A stretch of 64,000 nucleotides of DNA, from positions 744,001 to 808,000 of the forward strand of contig NZ_RARB01000001.1 of NCBI RefSeq assembly GCF_003612015.1, in the 5' to 3' direction. Source of the DNA: Pantoea piersonii. GTDB lineage: Bacteria; Pseudomonadota; Gammaproteobacteria; Enterobacterales; Enterobacteriaceae. A program made the position numbers and the translations under genes. Shown here piece by piece: positions 13,185 to 21,988 of the stretch; the first letter of the stretch is position 1; each line of letters begins with the position of its first letter. The notes under the pieces were generated by a model. That model was not told where the DNA came from, searched no databases, and saw nothing but the letters and a program-made list of their open reading frames with translations.

Positions 13185-13547
13185 ATGAAAAAAGAAATGA
13201 TAGTGCTGTTACTATTACTGGCAACCTTGCCGCACCTCGCTTTTGCTGTGACCGATTCCTGCAAAGATAAAATTGCAGTCCTTAATAAAAAAATCGAACA
13301 GGCTAAAAAATTCAATAACAAGAAGGAAATGTCCCGATTCAACATCGCACGGACTAGAGTGAAAATGAATTGCAATAAAGAGCGCCAGGCGCAGCGGGCG
13401 AATCAAAACGGCAGCAGGCAGCCGTTAAGCGTCAAAAAGGCGGAGACTGAGCCGCAGAAGGCTCAACAGGCGTTGAAAGAAACGAAAGCAGAAGCGCATC
13501 AGGATAGCCTTGCAGAAAAAAGCGTAGGGCTGAAGAAAAGCAATTAA
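13185..13547 (+). CDS. Small secreted DUF1090 (YqjC-like) protein
   Basis: 120 aa with a signal peptide: basic start MKKEM, hydrophobic core IVLLLLLATLPHL, then AFA as the likely cleavage site. The mature part has two cysteines ~32 residues apart (DSCKDK, KMNCNKERQ) around a charged helix, the pattern of DUF1090/YqjC proteins. The C-terminal half is a Lys/Glu/Ala-rich low-complexity helix. A strong SD (AAGGAG) precedes the ATG. Function is unknown; YqjC-type proteins are periplasmic. Coding GC is lower than in the flanking core genes, in line with the AT-rich island. Confidence 0.75.
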   Translation: MKKEMIVLLLLLATLPHLAFAVTDSCKDKIAVLNKKIEQAKKFNNKKEMSRFNIARTRVKMNCNKERQAQRANQNGSRQPLSVKKAETEPQKAQQALKETKAEAHQDSLAEKSVGLKKSN

Positions 13548-15334
13548 TGCTTGAAAAAGCAAAGAAAACCGTAGAGCACGCTCAGGCTGACGCGATACGG
13601 CTGAATTGAACGACCGCAGGTATTCTGGTTCATTCCAGGTTCACCTGCGTGAGCCTGTCATACTGACCGAAACATCGCCAGGCTGTAACGGCTCTGGGTT
13701 CACTCTTTATTTTTCAACACCCATAAGTTCTTGCTGAAAAAATAGTATCGCTGCCCATAGTGTTATTTCATTATCAAGAAAGCGTAAAATAAAAGGAAGC
13801 TGGCTGGCAGTGTTGTTTATGGCTTTAGCGCCGCTGGAAGCCCCTGCGTAGCAGCCAGAGGGACCGGCACACAGGCCATTTGCGTCCATTTTTGCAACTT
13901 TGCAACTCGTCTTCTCATTTGAGAAAGATAACAAATTCACCGCTTCGCTAAAGTTGACTAAGGTCACAAAATAAAAGACCAGTCTCATTAGAATTAGCGG
14001 CTGAGGTTGTTAAGTTACCCGGCTCAAACAACCTCATCAAAATGTGATCTTTGTATTTTGGCTTGTTAAATCTTACCCTGTTTGCGCAGGGGTATTTTTT
14101 TGCCAGATTTTAGCGCTGTTAAAATCGCTCAGGAAGAAGGTCAGCAAGTTTTATTTAAACAGGTAACGTCAATTTGCAGCGATTATTTCGCTCTGCGGCT
14201 ACGCTGAGTCTGCTGGCAGGCAGCCGCTTCCATACGAGGCCGGTTGCTATCTGATTCGCAGGACGCTGCCTGCATTGCGACAGACACCGTTCTGTTTTTT
14301 ACCGCCAGCGGCAAATCAGGCTCCAGCGTCACCCTACTTGCCGCTGATGACTTCAGTGAGGCGACGTTGAAAGGCAATCCCTGGCGATTAACCCTTAGTA
14401 TTTACTGGTGCTGACCGTAACCTTCCTGATGATTGTTATGACGCGTCTGATGAAAAAACGCCAGCGAGCTTTATGGCTGCAGCCTTCGATCGGGAACTTA
14501 TCGCTGGTGGCGGTAGCGTTGAGTTTATTTACCGCTTCCTGTTACATCGCAAAGATAAATTATCGCTCTGCTTGCAGGTCTGTTATAAATTCAGTCCTCT
14601 GACGAGGCTTATATTGATCGGGTCTGGCGAGAAGGAAGTCAGATTATTGTAGCGCTAACTGGCGATAAAATACGAAGTTTAAGCACCATTGAATAGTGGA
14701 ATAAACGGGTAAGCAGGTTGTGGAAATATTATTGCTGCTATATTTATCGGTGGGTCAGCATAAAGAATGCTACTCTTTAATTTCTGGGTACGTTGTCATG
14801 AACGCAGGAAAACCCGCTACGACATCATTACAAGATGCCGTTCACTGCCAGGCATTCATGAGTGTCTTTAAAACAGCGCTAGCTGATCGAGCCACTTATG
14901 AAAGAGGGTTTCTACTGGGTTAAATCGGGGAGTGATCCGCTGCAAGTCTGGTACTACGTATCTCAGTTTGGCTGGTATCGGCCGCAAACATCGATCCCTG
15001 TTACTACGACTTACTTCAGGCTTATGGCTTTTGAAATAATAGGGGGGAGGTTATTACCGCCTTCTTCCTTTGATGCGCCAGATAATGTCTGACCATGACG
15101 GGATGGCTTACTGCGCTACGCTGATAATAGCGAAGCGGCAAAAGCCGCAGCGGCGTAAATGTCGATTTGCCTTAAAGAATCAGCTTTATTTGATTTAAAA
15201 CAAATTTGCGCGGCGAATGAAAGTCTGGTAGCAAGAAAACTTTTTTGAACACTTATGTTTTATCCGCTTGCATTATAATATCCAGGCCCACTCTCTTTTC
15301 GGGCGAGTGCATTAATTTTTATCAGGTGAATAAA
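13548..15334. pseudogene. Decayed AT-rich region with coding fragments
   Basis: Nearly 1.8 kb after the icd-adjacent DUF1090 gene with no convincing complete gene. Coding-like fragments appear in shifting plus-strand frames, for example a stretch around 14590-14700 that reads SSDEAYIDRVWREGSQ and one at 14898-14990 that reads KEGFYWVKSGSDPLQVWYY, each ended by a stop or frame change. A 93-codon minus-strand frame (13707-13988) has a hydrophobic N-terminus but no SD. This pattern suggests degraded accessory genes. I cannot name the ancestral products. Confidence 0.5.
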
Positions 15335-15613
15335 GTGAATTATAAGCAATTTCAAAACAAAATTGAGTCATGGGAGAAAATCTCTTTTACCGCCGTCATA
15401 TACAGTCAATATGGCGCGGATTTTGAAGTGTATGCCATTGATGAGCATAGCAATACAAAAAGCCGAATTTTCCTTTGCTACGCCGAAAATGAAGCCGAAG
15501 CGCAAAAGCTGGTTGAACAGTATTCCCTGTGGCTGGTCAAACTCAATAGCCTCACGCGGAAGCGTCTTAACAGCGAACAGGCGATGAGGGATGTGTTACT
15601 GCAGCAGGAGTAG
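15335..15613 (+). CDS. Hypothetical protein, 92 aa
   Basis: No family recognised. GTG at 15335 is chosen because AGG at 15325 provides a plausible SD; another in-frame GTG lies at 15326 and the frame is open to a TTG at 15245. The product is charged and helix-rich, with the segment FEVYAIDEHSNTKSR, then CYAENEAEAQKLVEQY, and ends in a basic, Leu-rich tail. It looks like a soluble cytoplasmic protein. Composition is AT-rich like its surroundings. Confidence 0.5.
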   Translation: MNYKQFQNKIESWEKISFTAVIYSQYGADFEVYAIDEHSNTKSRIFLCYAENEAEAQKLVEQYSLWLVKLNSLTRKRLNSEQAMRDVLLQQE

Positions 15614-15753
15614 CGCGGCCGACATTTTCGTCACAGTGCCTTAAGAAGAGGGCGCCGTTACAGCGGCTTTGAGCTGGCAACAGGCTGACGGGCTCGACAA
15701 GCGGTGCGGTAAGGCGCTCTTATAAAACAAAAATTTATTTTTAACTTGCTTAT

Positions 15754-15786
15754 GACCGGCGGACATGCGTTAATAGTCCGTCGGTC
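15754..15786. promoter_or_regulatory. Inverted repeat in the promoter region of the cold-shock gene
   Basis: GACCGGCGGAC and GTCCGTCGGTC form an 11-bp inverted repeat with one mismatch and an 11-nt spacer. It lies inside a plausible promoter, TTGCTT (15746-15751) and TTAATA (15770-15775), ~155 bp upstream of the csp start. It could be an operator or a 5'-end RNA hairpin. There is no T tract, so a terminator is less likely. Confidence 0.45.
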
Positions 15787-15939
15787 TGATTAGCAGACAG
15801 CTTCAAGGTTAGTTCATATTGTATTTCTCATCTCAGTTAGTGCCGCTTCAAGCCTTTCTTTTTGAGTCTACCTCAGGTTCTGATTTATTTCTGCAATTCA
15901 GCCTCTTTTGCCGTAAGGCTAACTAAAAGGTCATATACT

Positions 15940-16152
15940 ATGTCGAATAAAATTTTCGGAACCGTTAAGTGGTTTAACTCAGAAAAAGGTTTTGGTTTTA
16001 TCTCTCCGGAGAATGGCAGCAAGGACGTTTTCGTCCATTTTTCTGCTATCCAGGGCACTGATTACCGCTCGCTTGACGAAGGTCAGCGCGTTGAATTTTC
16101 TGTTGAACAGGGTCCGAAGGGTCCGTCAGCAGTAAACGTTGTAGGGCTTTAA
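15940..16152 (+). CDS. Cold-shock-domain protein (CspA family)
   Basis: 70-aa single OB-fold nucleic-acid chaperone that melts RNA structure. RNP1 (KGFGFISPE) and RNP2 (DVFVHFSAI) are intact, and the N-terminal [11 protein letters not shown] is typical. It has a long untranslated leader (about 150 nt), as in cold-inducible csp genes. The start is at 15940, not the upstream in-frame ATG at 15862, because the CSD begins there. SD-like AAGG lies ~9 nt upstream. Confidence 0.93.
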   Translation: MSNKIFGTVKWFNSEKGFGFISPENGSKDVFVHFSAIQGTDYRSLDEGQRVEFSVEQGPKGPSAVNVVGL

Positions 16153-16360
16153 TATTAGCCTTTCAGCCATACGCTTCCGATGCCCGTGCTGCCAGAGCTC
16201 ACAATATCGTGTCTCTGCGTTTGATCAGTGCAAAACTAATCCCCATGGCGCAAAATGCATTTTTTGCAAAACCGCTATGATTCTTGCAGGCGTGTTCGAA
16301 CGTTAATATTCTCGCTCCTTGCCGTGCAGGTAAGGGCGGAAAGCCGCGCATCAGCTTATT

Positions 16361-16386
16361 AAGGCATCCTTCGGGATGCCTTTTTT
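16361..16386 (+). terminator. Intrinsic terminator with UUCG tetraloop
   Basis: GGCATCC-TTCG-GGATGCC followed by TTTTTTATTG (16363-16386). A textbook terminator, ~210 bp past the csp stop, so the transcript has a long 3' tail or an unseen small RNA ends here. Confidence 0.85.
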
Positions 16387-17448
16387 ATTGCCTCATGGGC
16401 AAAAAAAGCCATGCATCGCGCCTCAGGATAAAAAAGCCCCCAAAAGGGGGCAAGGGGTTGGAGTAACAGCCGCTCAGTAAACGTTGTGGATTTCATTACC
16501 GAGCCGCTTAAATATAGCCAATGCTGCAGATCATTGTCCGTTTAATGGTCATTGTGATAAATGTAGATACCTAATCATTAGCCTTCTGGTTAAAACGAGT
16601 GTTTGAAAAATATTGTTTTTTTCGGCCTGAAAACGATTACTAAGAATGCTCTGTAAATAAAAGCGGACAGGCGCGATAACCAGATTCGTATGGACGGGCC
16701 ATTATTTCCTGTTGAAAAGCGTTTTCAACGAAGCGTGCGGACGCGGCGCATTCTGTCAGGAAAACGGTTCAGGCAAGGAAAGAGAGATGATTATCAGAGG
16801 GAAATAAAAAAATACCCCCGCAAAGCAGGGGAGAGTCATATGAGATATGAAGCGGACTCGTAGAGCAATATCTCTGGTGGAGGCTTGGGCTCAGAATTCA
16901 TTTTAAGCATAACATAGTTAATTACTGCCGCCACTCATTCCAAAATAAATAATTACCCGCTTCTCTAATTGTCAGGTCTCTAACTTTTGCAGCTATTTTG
17001 TTATTTTTTTCTATTAAAATGACAGAGTTAAAAATAATTTCGGCCAGAGAAAAGAAAGTACGCCCTGACTAATACAGCTTAAAAAGAGGAATCACAGCTG
17101 GGGGCAAAAAAAAGCCCGAATCAGCATTGACTGGGCGATTAAAAATTAACAATCAGGGATTGAAGGCGATGCGGCGAATGAGGGAAACGCAGCATCGCGT
17201 TGTCACTGGCAGGTAAAGCTAATGACAATCTGAAAAGTAGTCGAGAAGGGCGAAAAAACAAGGCGAAAGAGACATTATTTCTAAGGCGCTCACATGGTCA
17301 TATAATCGCCATATCAGTTTGAATTAAGACGAGATTTTGTGCAGAACGCGGCCAGACGCTGCAACCTTACAAAAAATAATTCCTTCGGCGTCAGAGGGTT
17401 CAACATTTTTGCTACCGGCGCGCCTTGATTAAATCATGAGTTTGATAT
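16387..17448. other. AT-rich intergenic region with minus-strand hairpins
   Basis: More than 1 kb with no credible protein gene. It holds three hairpins followed by T runs on the minus strand: 16430-16451 (strong), about 16805-16832 (weak, one bulge) and about 17104-17138 (GCCC/GGGC arms followed by eight Ts). Such leftward terminators without leftward genes could end small RNAs. A 13-bp copy of the csp 3' end (CAGTAAACGTTGT) recurs near 16475. Confidence 0.4.
16430..16451 (-). terminator. Minus-strand intrinsic terminator
   Basis: On the minus strand GCCCCC-TTTT-GGGGGC is followed by TTTTTT. No protein gene lies directly upstream on that strand. Confidence 0.6.
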
Positions 17449-17468
17449 TACTGTATTTATATACAGTA
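17449..17468 (+). promoter_or_regulatory. LexA (SOS) box of umuDC
   Basis: TACTGTATTTATATACAGTA, a perfect CTGT-N8-ACAG palindrome 23 bp before the umuD ATG. It matches the LexA consensus very closely, so umuDC should be SOS-induced. Confidence 0.95.
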
Positions 17469-17490
17469 TCGAGCAGAAGGAGTCTTTCTC

Positions 17491-17910
17491 ATGAAGTTAT
17501 ATCGCCCCGCGGAAGTCCGCGACCTGTTGCCGTTGCCGCTTTACATTGAGCGTGTGCCCTGCGGTTTTCCGTCCCCGGCGCAGGATTACATCGAAAAACG
17601 GATCGATCTGAATCATTTAATGGTGCAGCATCCCAGCGCGACGTACTTTCTTCGCGTCAGCGGCGATTCCATGATCGAAGCAGGCATAGGCGAAGGAGAT
17701 ATGATTGTCGTTGACTCCTCGCTGAAGGCAAAACATGGCGATATTATCGTGGCTGCCATCGATGGCGAATTTACCATTAAGCAACTCCGAATCCATCCTT
17801 CCCTTTCACTGATGCCTGCCAACAGTAAACACAGCCCCATACCCATTCATACGCCGGAAGGACTGCAGGTGTTTGGCGTAGTAACCTACGTTATTAAATC
17901 GACACACTGA
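17491..17910 (+). CDS. umuD: DNA polymerase V accessory subunit UmuD
   Basis: S24-family protein that is cleaved under RecA to UmuD', the active partner of UmuC in translesion synthesis. 139 aa, the E. coli length. The key residues fall at the canonical positions: cleavage site Cys24-Gly25 (VPCGFPSP), nucleophile Ser60 (SGDSMIEAG) and Lys97 (GEFTIKQL). SD AGAAGGAG precedes the ATG. The stop is 1 bp before umuC. Confidence 0.97.
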   Translation: MKLYRPAEVRDLLPLPLYIERVPCGFPSPAQDYIEKRIDLNHLMVQHPSATYFLRVSGDSMIEAGIGEGDMIVVDSSLKAKHGDIIVAAIDGEFTIKQLRIHPSLSLMPANSKHSPIPIHTPEGLQVFGVVTYVIKSTH

Positions 17911-17911
17911 T

Positions 17912-19174
17912 ATGTTCGCGCTGGTCGACGTGAACAGCTTTTATGCCAGCTGTGAAACCGTCTTTCGCCCCGACCTGAAAGGGGTACCCGTGGTGGTGTT
18001 GTCCAACAACGACGGCTGCGTCATTGCCCGCAACGACGAGGCGAAAGCGCTCGGCATTAGCATGGGTGTACCCTTTTTCCAGCTGAAAGAGACGCTGCGC
18101 CGGCACAGGGTGCAGGTATTCAGCTCAAACTATGCACTTTATGCTGATATGAGCCATCGGGTGATGACGACGCTGGAGGAGATGGCACCAGCGATAGAGA
18201 GGTACAGCATAGATGAGGCTTTTCTCAACCTGAGCGGCGTCAGTTTCTGTCAGCCGCTTGAGGCGTTTGGGCAAGCCGTTCGGGAACGCGTGGAAAAAGA
18301 GATTCATCTCAAGGTGGGCGTAGGGATTGCGCCCACTAAAACGCTGGCGAAGCTGGCGAACTACGCCGCTAAAAAATATCCCGCGACAAAGGGGGTAGTC
18401 GATCTTTCGCGTGCGGAGCGGCAGCGCAAACTCATGGCGCTGGTGCCGGTGGGAGAGGTATGGGGCGTCGGCGCACGCATCGGCAAAAAGCTGCAGCAGC
18501 TGGGGATTGAAAACGCGCTGCAGCTGGCCGAAAGCTCAACATGGGTGATACGCAAACATTTCAACGTCGTGCTGGAGCGCACGGTACGTGAGCTGCGCGG
18601 CGAGTCCTGCCTTGATATGGAGGATATTACGCCGACAAAACAGCACATTGTTTGCTCGCGCTCGTTTGGCTCGCGCCTCACCGATTACGGCGAGGTGCGG
18701 CAGGCGGTTTGTCAGTATGCCGAAAGAGCCGCAGAGAGGCTGCGTCAGGAAAATCAGTACTGCCGTCAGGTGTCGGTATTTTTAAAAACCAGTCCGCACG
18801 CTAAAAATGAGGCTGGTTACGGCAATCAGGCGACGGCACAGCTGTTGACGCCATCGAACGATACGCGCGATATCGTACGGCTCGCGACAGAGGCGCTGGA
18901 TCGCATCTGGCTGGACGGCTATCGCTATATGAAAGCGGGGGTCATGCTGGGCGATTTTTTTAGTCAGGGTGTGGCACAGCTGCAGCTATTTGACCCTTAT
19001 GGACCGCGAGCCAACAGCGAGGCGCTGATGAAGGTAATGGATCATATTAACGAGGCGGGCAGGGGAACGCTCTGGTTTGCCGGACAGGGTATTGAAAAAA
19101 GCTGGGCAATGAAGCGAGAGATGCTGTCGCCAGCCTATACCACCCGCTTTTCGGATCTGCCGATCGCCAGGTGA
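17912..19174 (+). CDS. umuC: DNA polymerase V catalytic subunit UmuC
   Basis: Y-family translesion DNA polymerase. 420 aa. Catalytic carboxylates are visible in [12 protein letters not shown] (first Asp) and [10 protein letters not shown] (Asp-Glu pair). The fingers segment [15 protein letters not shown] and the C-terminal DUF4113-like tail ([21 protein letters not shown]) are intact. Cotranscribed with umuD under the LexA box. It appears full length and functional. Confidence 0.97.
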   Translation: MFALVDVNSFYASCETVFRPDLKGVPVVVLSNNDGCVIARNDEAKALGISMGVPFFQLKETLRRHRVQVFSSNYALYADMSHRVMTTLEEMAPAIERYSIDEAFLNLSGVSFCQPLEAFGQAVRERVEKEIHLKVGVGIAPTKTLAKLANYAAKKYPATKGVVDLSRAERQRKLMALVPVGEVWGVGARIGKKLQQLGIENALQLAESSTWVIRKHFNVVLERTVRELRGESCLDMEDITPTKQHIVCSRSFGSRLTDYGEVRQAVCQYAERAAERLRQENQYCRQVSVFLKTSPHAKNEAGYGNQATAQLLTPSNDTRDIVRLATEALDRIWLDGYRYMKAGVMLGDFFSQGVAQLQLFDPYGPRANSEALMKVMDHINEAGRGTLWFAGQGIEKSWAMKREMLSPAYTTRFSDLPIAR

Positions 19175-19191
19175 GCGATCGGCCTGCAAGT

Positions 19192-19461
19192 TCAGTGTTT
19201 TTTCGCGTTTGCCGGAGCGCGCTCGCCATAGCTACGCGGCGGCGGTTCGGTAACGGCGCGCGCCGAGGAAAATTCCTGACGTATCTCCGCCAGCGCCAGT
19301 GCCAGCGCCTCTTTCCGGTCGCTGTCTTTCTCCGTCATCGCCATTACTTTCAGACGGTTCGCCAGCGATGCGCCGGAGATCGACGCATCCTGCTCAAGCA
19401 GCGCAGCAACGGCTTCGCCAATCACATAATCTGTCAGTTTTTCAATTTTACTTCTGTACAT
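19192..19461 (-). CDS. YmgB/AriR-like small connector protein
   Basis: 89 aa. The core IGEAVAALLEQDASISG, then LANRLKVMAMTEKDSDRK and LALALAEIRQEF, resembles the helical dimerisation fold of E. coli AriR/YmgB, which modulates Rcs signalling, biofilm and acid resistance. A polar Pro/Arg-rich tail follows. It lies downstream of a ycgZ-like gene, mirroring the E. coli order ycgZ-ymgA-ariR. Start ATG 19459-19461; the SD is poor. Family assignment is by pattern, so moderate confidence. Confidence 0.65.
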   Translation of the reverse strand: MYRSKIEKLTDYVIGEAVAALLEQDASISGASLANRLKVMAMTEKDSDRKEALALALAEIRQEFSSARAVTEPPPRSYGERAPANAKKH

Positions 19462-19638
19462 ACCCGCATCTCTTATTACAGTGTTTGCCCGTTAACGGGA
19501 CAGAGTGACTGGAAGCAAGCCGTCTGCGTTGGGTCGCCTGCGGCCTGTGTCCGTCATTAAGGCTCTGCCTGACACGTTCCACTGTGAATCATGCTGCGGG
19601 CAGGTGCTGAACGCAATGGGTCAACCTGCAAATTAAAA

Positions 19639-19878
19639 CTAACGCTTGAATAACAATCTGATTAATTTTTGATAATGCTGCTCTTCTTCCGGGCTGGTCG
19701 CCAGCTCCAGCCGGGCAAGCAGTTTGGTGCAGAGCGTTTTCCTGTTGAGCTGTTTACCTGCGCGCAGGATCTCCACCACAATCCGTCCTAAGGTCTCCTG
19801 CTCGCATGGCAGCACGGCCTTATTAAAGTAGTGGGCGATATCACTGGCTGAAGTTGGTCTGTCTCCGGTCTGGCGCAT
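19639..19878 (-). CDS. ycgZ: YcgZ-like regulatory connector protein
   Basis: 79 aa. The stretch YFNKAVLPCEQETLG, then EILRAGKQLNRKTLC, LLARLELATSPEEEQHY and LIRLLF closely follow E. coli YcgZ. In E. coli, YcgZ with YmgA and YmgB acts through the Rcs phosphorelay, and the operon is repressed by the MerR-like BluR. Here the next gene on the same strand is YmgB-like and a TTGTACA-type repeat lies 53 bp upstream, so operon and control may be conserved. No bluR or bluF gene is in the window. Confidence 0.75.
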   Translation of the reverse strand: MRQTGDRPTSASDIAHYFNKAVLPCEQETLGRIVVEILRAGKQLNRKTLCTKLLARLELATSPEEEQHYQKLIRLLFKR

Positions 19879-19930
19879 AACAACCCTTAAATATCCGTAT
19901 GATTAAAACATCATCAGTTAAGTCAGGCCT

Positions 19931-19960
19931 AAAGTTATACAATTTGCCCAAAGTTGTACA
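19931..19960. promoter_or_regulatory. TTGTACA-type repeat upstream of ycgZ
   Basis: AAAGTTATACA (19931-19941) and AAAGTTGTACA (19950-19960) are 11-bp direct repeats differing at one base, spaced 19 bp start to start. Read as partial inverted repeats they also give AAATTGTATA / AAGTTGTACA. A related motif lies upstream of the KGG gene. I propose a MerR-family (BluR/MlrA-like) operator; this is inference. Confidence 0.45.
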
Positions 19961-20068
19961 GGATTACCTGCTACGGCCAGCGTTTATTTTTTGTGCTTTC
20001 ACACTATATCAACGTTAACAACAGGTTAGATAAAATCGGGCAGTGAGAGGGTCGCTGCCTTTTGGGAT

Positions 20069-20272
20069 TCAGTTTAATTTATTGGCTAACAGACGGATGG
20101 CGCGTTCGCAGGCCGCCTCTGTTGCCGGGTCTTCCGCACTGGCGCCAGTACGGTAGAGCGCGCCGATTATTTCCTGTAAGGGAAGCGCTTCGCCTGGCTG
20201 CAGGAGCTGCGCCACGACGCGACCGAGTAAAGCATAGACCTCTTCGTTATCAGCGGTTTCATTAGGGTTCAC
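20069..20272 (-). CDS. YmgB/AriR-like small connector protein
   Basis: 67 aa from a GTG at 20270-20272, chosen because a perfect AGGAGG lies 4 nt upstream. The longer open frame to 20452 has no SD and a different composition. The helical core ALLGRVVAQLLQPGEALP, then IIGALYRTGASAEDPATE and ACERAIRLLANKLN, follows the AriR pattern: helix, Gly-containing turn, long amphipathic helix. It is a third member of the local cluster, separated from ycgZ by the ~190-bp regulatory gap. Confidence 0.65.
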   Translation of the reverse strand: MNPNETADNEEVYALLGRVVAQLLQPGEALPLQEIIGALYRTGASAEDPATEAACERAIRLLANKLN

Positions 20273-20435
20273 TCTGCCTCCTGAAAGGCGATAACAAAGG
20301 GGGGGCGGGTAATTTTTGAATACATTATCTCTTTTACTGTTTAACCAGAAATAACACAGAGCGCTCGGCCAACGGAAAAAGCGCTCGGTGCGGAATGTAT
20401 TTAGGAAATGCTTATTTCCTAATAGAGCACATGTA

Positions 20436-21053
20436 TTAATCCAGAATGCCAAGCAGCATATTAATCGTTTCTGCGCCGTTAGTCACATCCTGAACTTTAC
20501 CGACAACGCGCATGCCGAACGCCACGCATAGCAGCAGGCCCGCTGCCGTTTCCGCATCCAGCGCGGCAGAGACAGATCCATCCTCCTGTCCTTCCCGGAT
20601 AAGCGACAGCAGAAAATTACGGTTGCGCAGCACCGCCTGGCGCACCAGATCCGACAGCTCTTCATCAAGGCTCTGCAGTTCGACGGTGCTGCCCACCACC
20701 AGGCAGCCGCGGCGTCCTTCAATTTCACGCGCCGAGTCGAGATAAAACTGCAGCAGCTCAGCGATGCGCGCTCTGCCGCTGGGAAGCGGCTGAAGGCGGG
20801 CACGCAGGTCGGTGCCGCGGAGGCTGATATAGCGCTCAAAGACGCGCAGAAAAAGGGTGCGCTTGTCTTTAAACGCTTTGTAGATACTGCCTGCTGTCAG
20901 GTTCATGGCTTCGCTGAGGTCGGCCACCGACGAGGCGTGGAACCCCTTTTGCCGGAAGACGATCATGGCGTTATCAAGGGCGGTGTCCATATCGAAAGCC
21001 CTGGGTCTGCCGCGTTCCCTGGCGGGTGGGGTGGATGTGCGGGATGTCGTCAT
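20436..21053 (-). CDS. TetR/AcrR-family transcriptional regulator
   Basis: 205 aa from the ATG at 21051-21053; the frame can extend ten codons to a TTG at 21083. N-terminal HTH: RGRPRAFDMDTALDNAM, then FRQKGFHASSVADLSEAM and LTAGSIYKAFKDK (about residues 15-60), typical of TetR. The C-terminal ligand domain has the GRRGCLVVGSTVEL motif seen in the AcrR/YjdC-like subgroup that responds to small electrophiles or drugs. No obvious target gene is adjacent; uraH is divergent and may be one, but this is a guess. Confidence 0.9.
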   Translation of the reverse strand: MTTSRTSTPPARERGRPRAFDMDTALDNAMIVFRQKGFHASSVADLSEAMNLTAGSIYKAFKDKRTLFLRVFERYISLRGTDLRARLQPLPSGRARIAELLQFYLDSAREIEGRRGCLVVGSTVELQSLDEELSDLVRQAVLRNRNFLLSLIREGQEDGSVSAALDAETAAGLLLCVAFGMRVVGKVQDVTNGAETINMLLGILD

Positions 21054-21321
21054 CGATAAGCTTAAAGGAGGATTTGTTTGCAAATTACCATAATGGCAAG
21101 CAACAGGAAAAATTAAAAGCGCCGCTGCCAGCGAGGTCGGTAAAACAAAAGGGCAGACGAGAGGGAAATAAGCAGGCTAAGTAATCATTTTTATTAACCC
21201 TGTTAAAGCAGTGACGTCTCGCCTCGCGGGGTCTCGGAAATTTCAGATACGCAGCGCGAATTTTTACGCTGGCCTGTGTGCTGTCCTAACCTGTGGGCGT
21301 CAACATAAAAAAGGACGACTT

Positions 21322-21744
21322 ATGAAATTGCTGTCAATCTTTGGTGCTACTGCACTTGTGGCTTACGCTTTCTCCGCCACGGCGGCTGAGCCAGCCACGA
21401 TGAAAAATCCCGTCAGCGTTCACGTGCTGAATTTACAAACAGGCATCCCTACCGCCGGCGTGTCGGTTGAACTTGATCAAAACCTCAACGGCAAGTGGAT
21501 AACGCTCGCTACCGGCGTCACCGACGCCAGCGGCAGAATTAGCGCGCTTTATCCTGCGGGCAAGCAGGCGGAACAGGGCACCTATAAAGTTGTGTTTAAA
21601 ACCGGCGACTACTACGCCAGCGTGAAGCAAAAGACCTTCTTCCCGGAGATCCCGGTGATTTTCACCCTCGACAACACCAGCCAGCACTACCATATACCGC
21701 TACTGCTCAGCCCTTACGGCTACTCAACCTATCGCGGCAACTAA
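21322..21744 (+). CDS. uraH: Periplasmic 5-hydroxyisourate hydrolase
   Basis: Transthyretin-like enzyme that hydrolyses 5-hydroxyisourate, the product of urate oxidation. 140 aa with a signal peptide: MKLLSIFGATALVAYAFSATAA. The mature enzyme has the N-terminal His in VSVHVLNLQTG, a central arginine-free variant, and the C-terminal tetrapeptide YRGN where most family members end YRGS. The ATG at 21322 is supported by AAGGAC; the frame is open 37 codons upstream. No other ureide gene is adjacent. Confidence 0.88.
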   Translation: MKLLSIFGATALVAYAFSATAAEPATMKNPVSVHVLNLQTGIPTAGVSVELDQNLNGKWITLATGVTDASGRISALYPAGKQAEQGTYKVVFKTGDYYASVKQKTFFPEIPVIFTLDNTSQHYHIPLLLSPYGYSTYRGN

Positions 21745-21765
21745 GCGAGAGAGCATAAAAAATCG

Positions 21766-21801
21766 GGCCTGAAGCGGGAAGCCGCCTCAGGCCATTTTTT
21801 T
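21766..21801 (+). terminator. Intrinsic terminator of uraH
   Basis: GGCCTGA (21766-21772) pairs with TCAGGCC (21787-21793), followed by ATTTTTTTA. Confidence 0.85.
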
Positions 21802-21988
21802 ATAGCGCGGCGCACGAGGCGAGCGACAGCAGCCTCAATGGCAAGCGTAAAGCGGCGAAATTAAGCAAAAACTAATCTTTATTACGTAAGCTGCACTCAC
21901 TGATAACGCCAGCCGTAACGGTCAGGATGGTGCCCAGGGGAAAAGGAATGCCCGGTGCCGCAGCGCATTTTATAAGGCAAACCGGACG

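Noticed and set aside
13707..13988. 93-codon minus-strand frame with hydrophobic N-terminus
   Set aside because: No SD, no recognised family, lies in decayed DNA; kept only as part of the remnant region.
14577..14592. Possible LexA box (CTGTTATAAATTCAGT)
   Set aside because: Right arm is CAGT, not ACAG; no gene follows that would be SOS-controlled.
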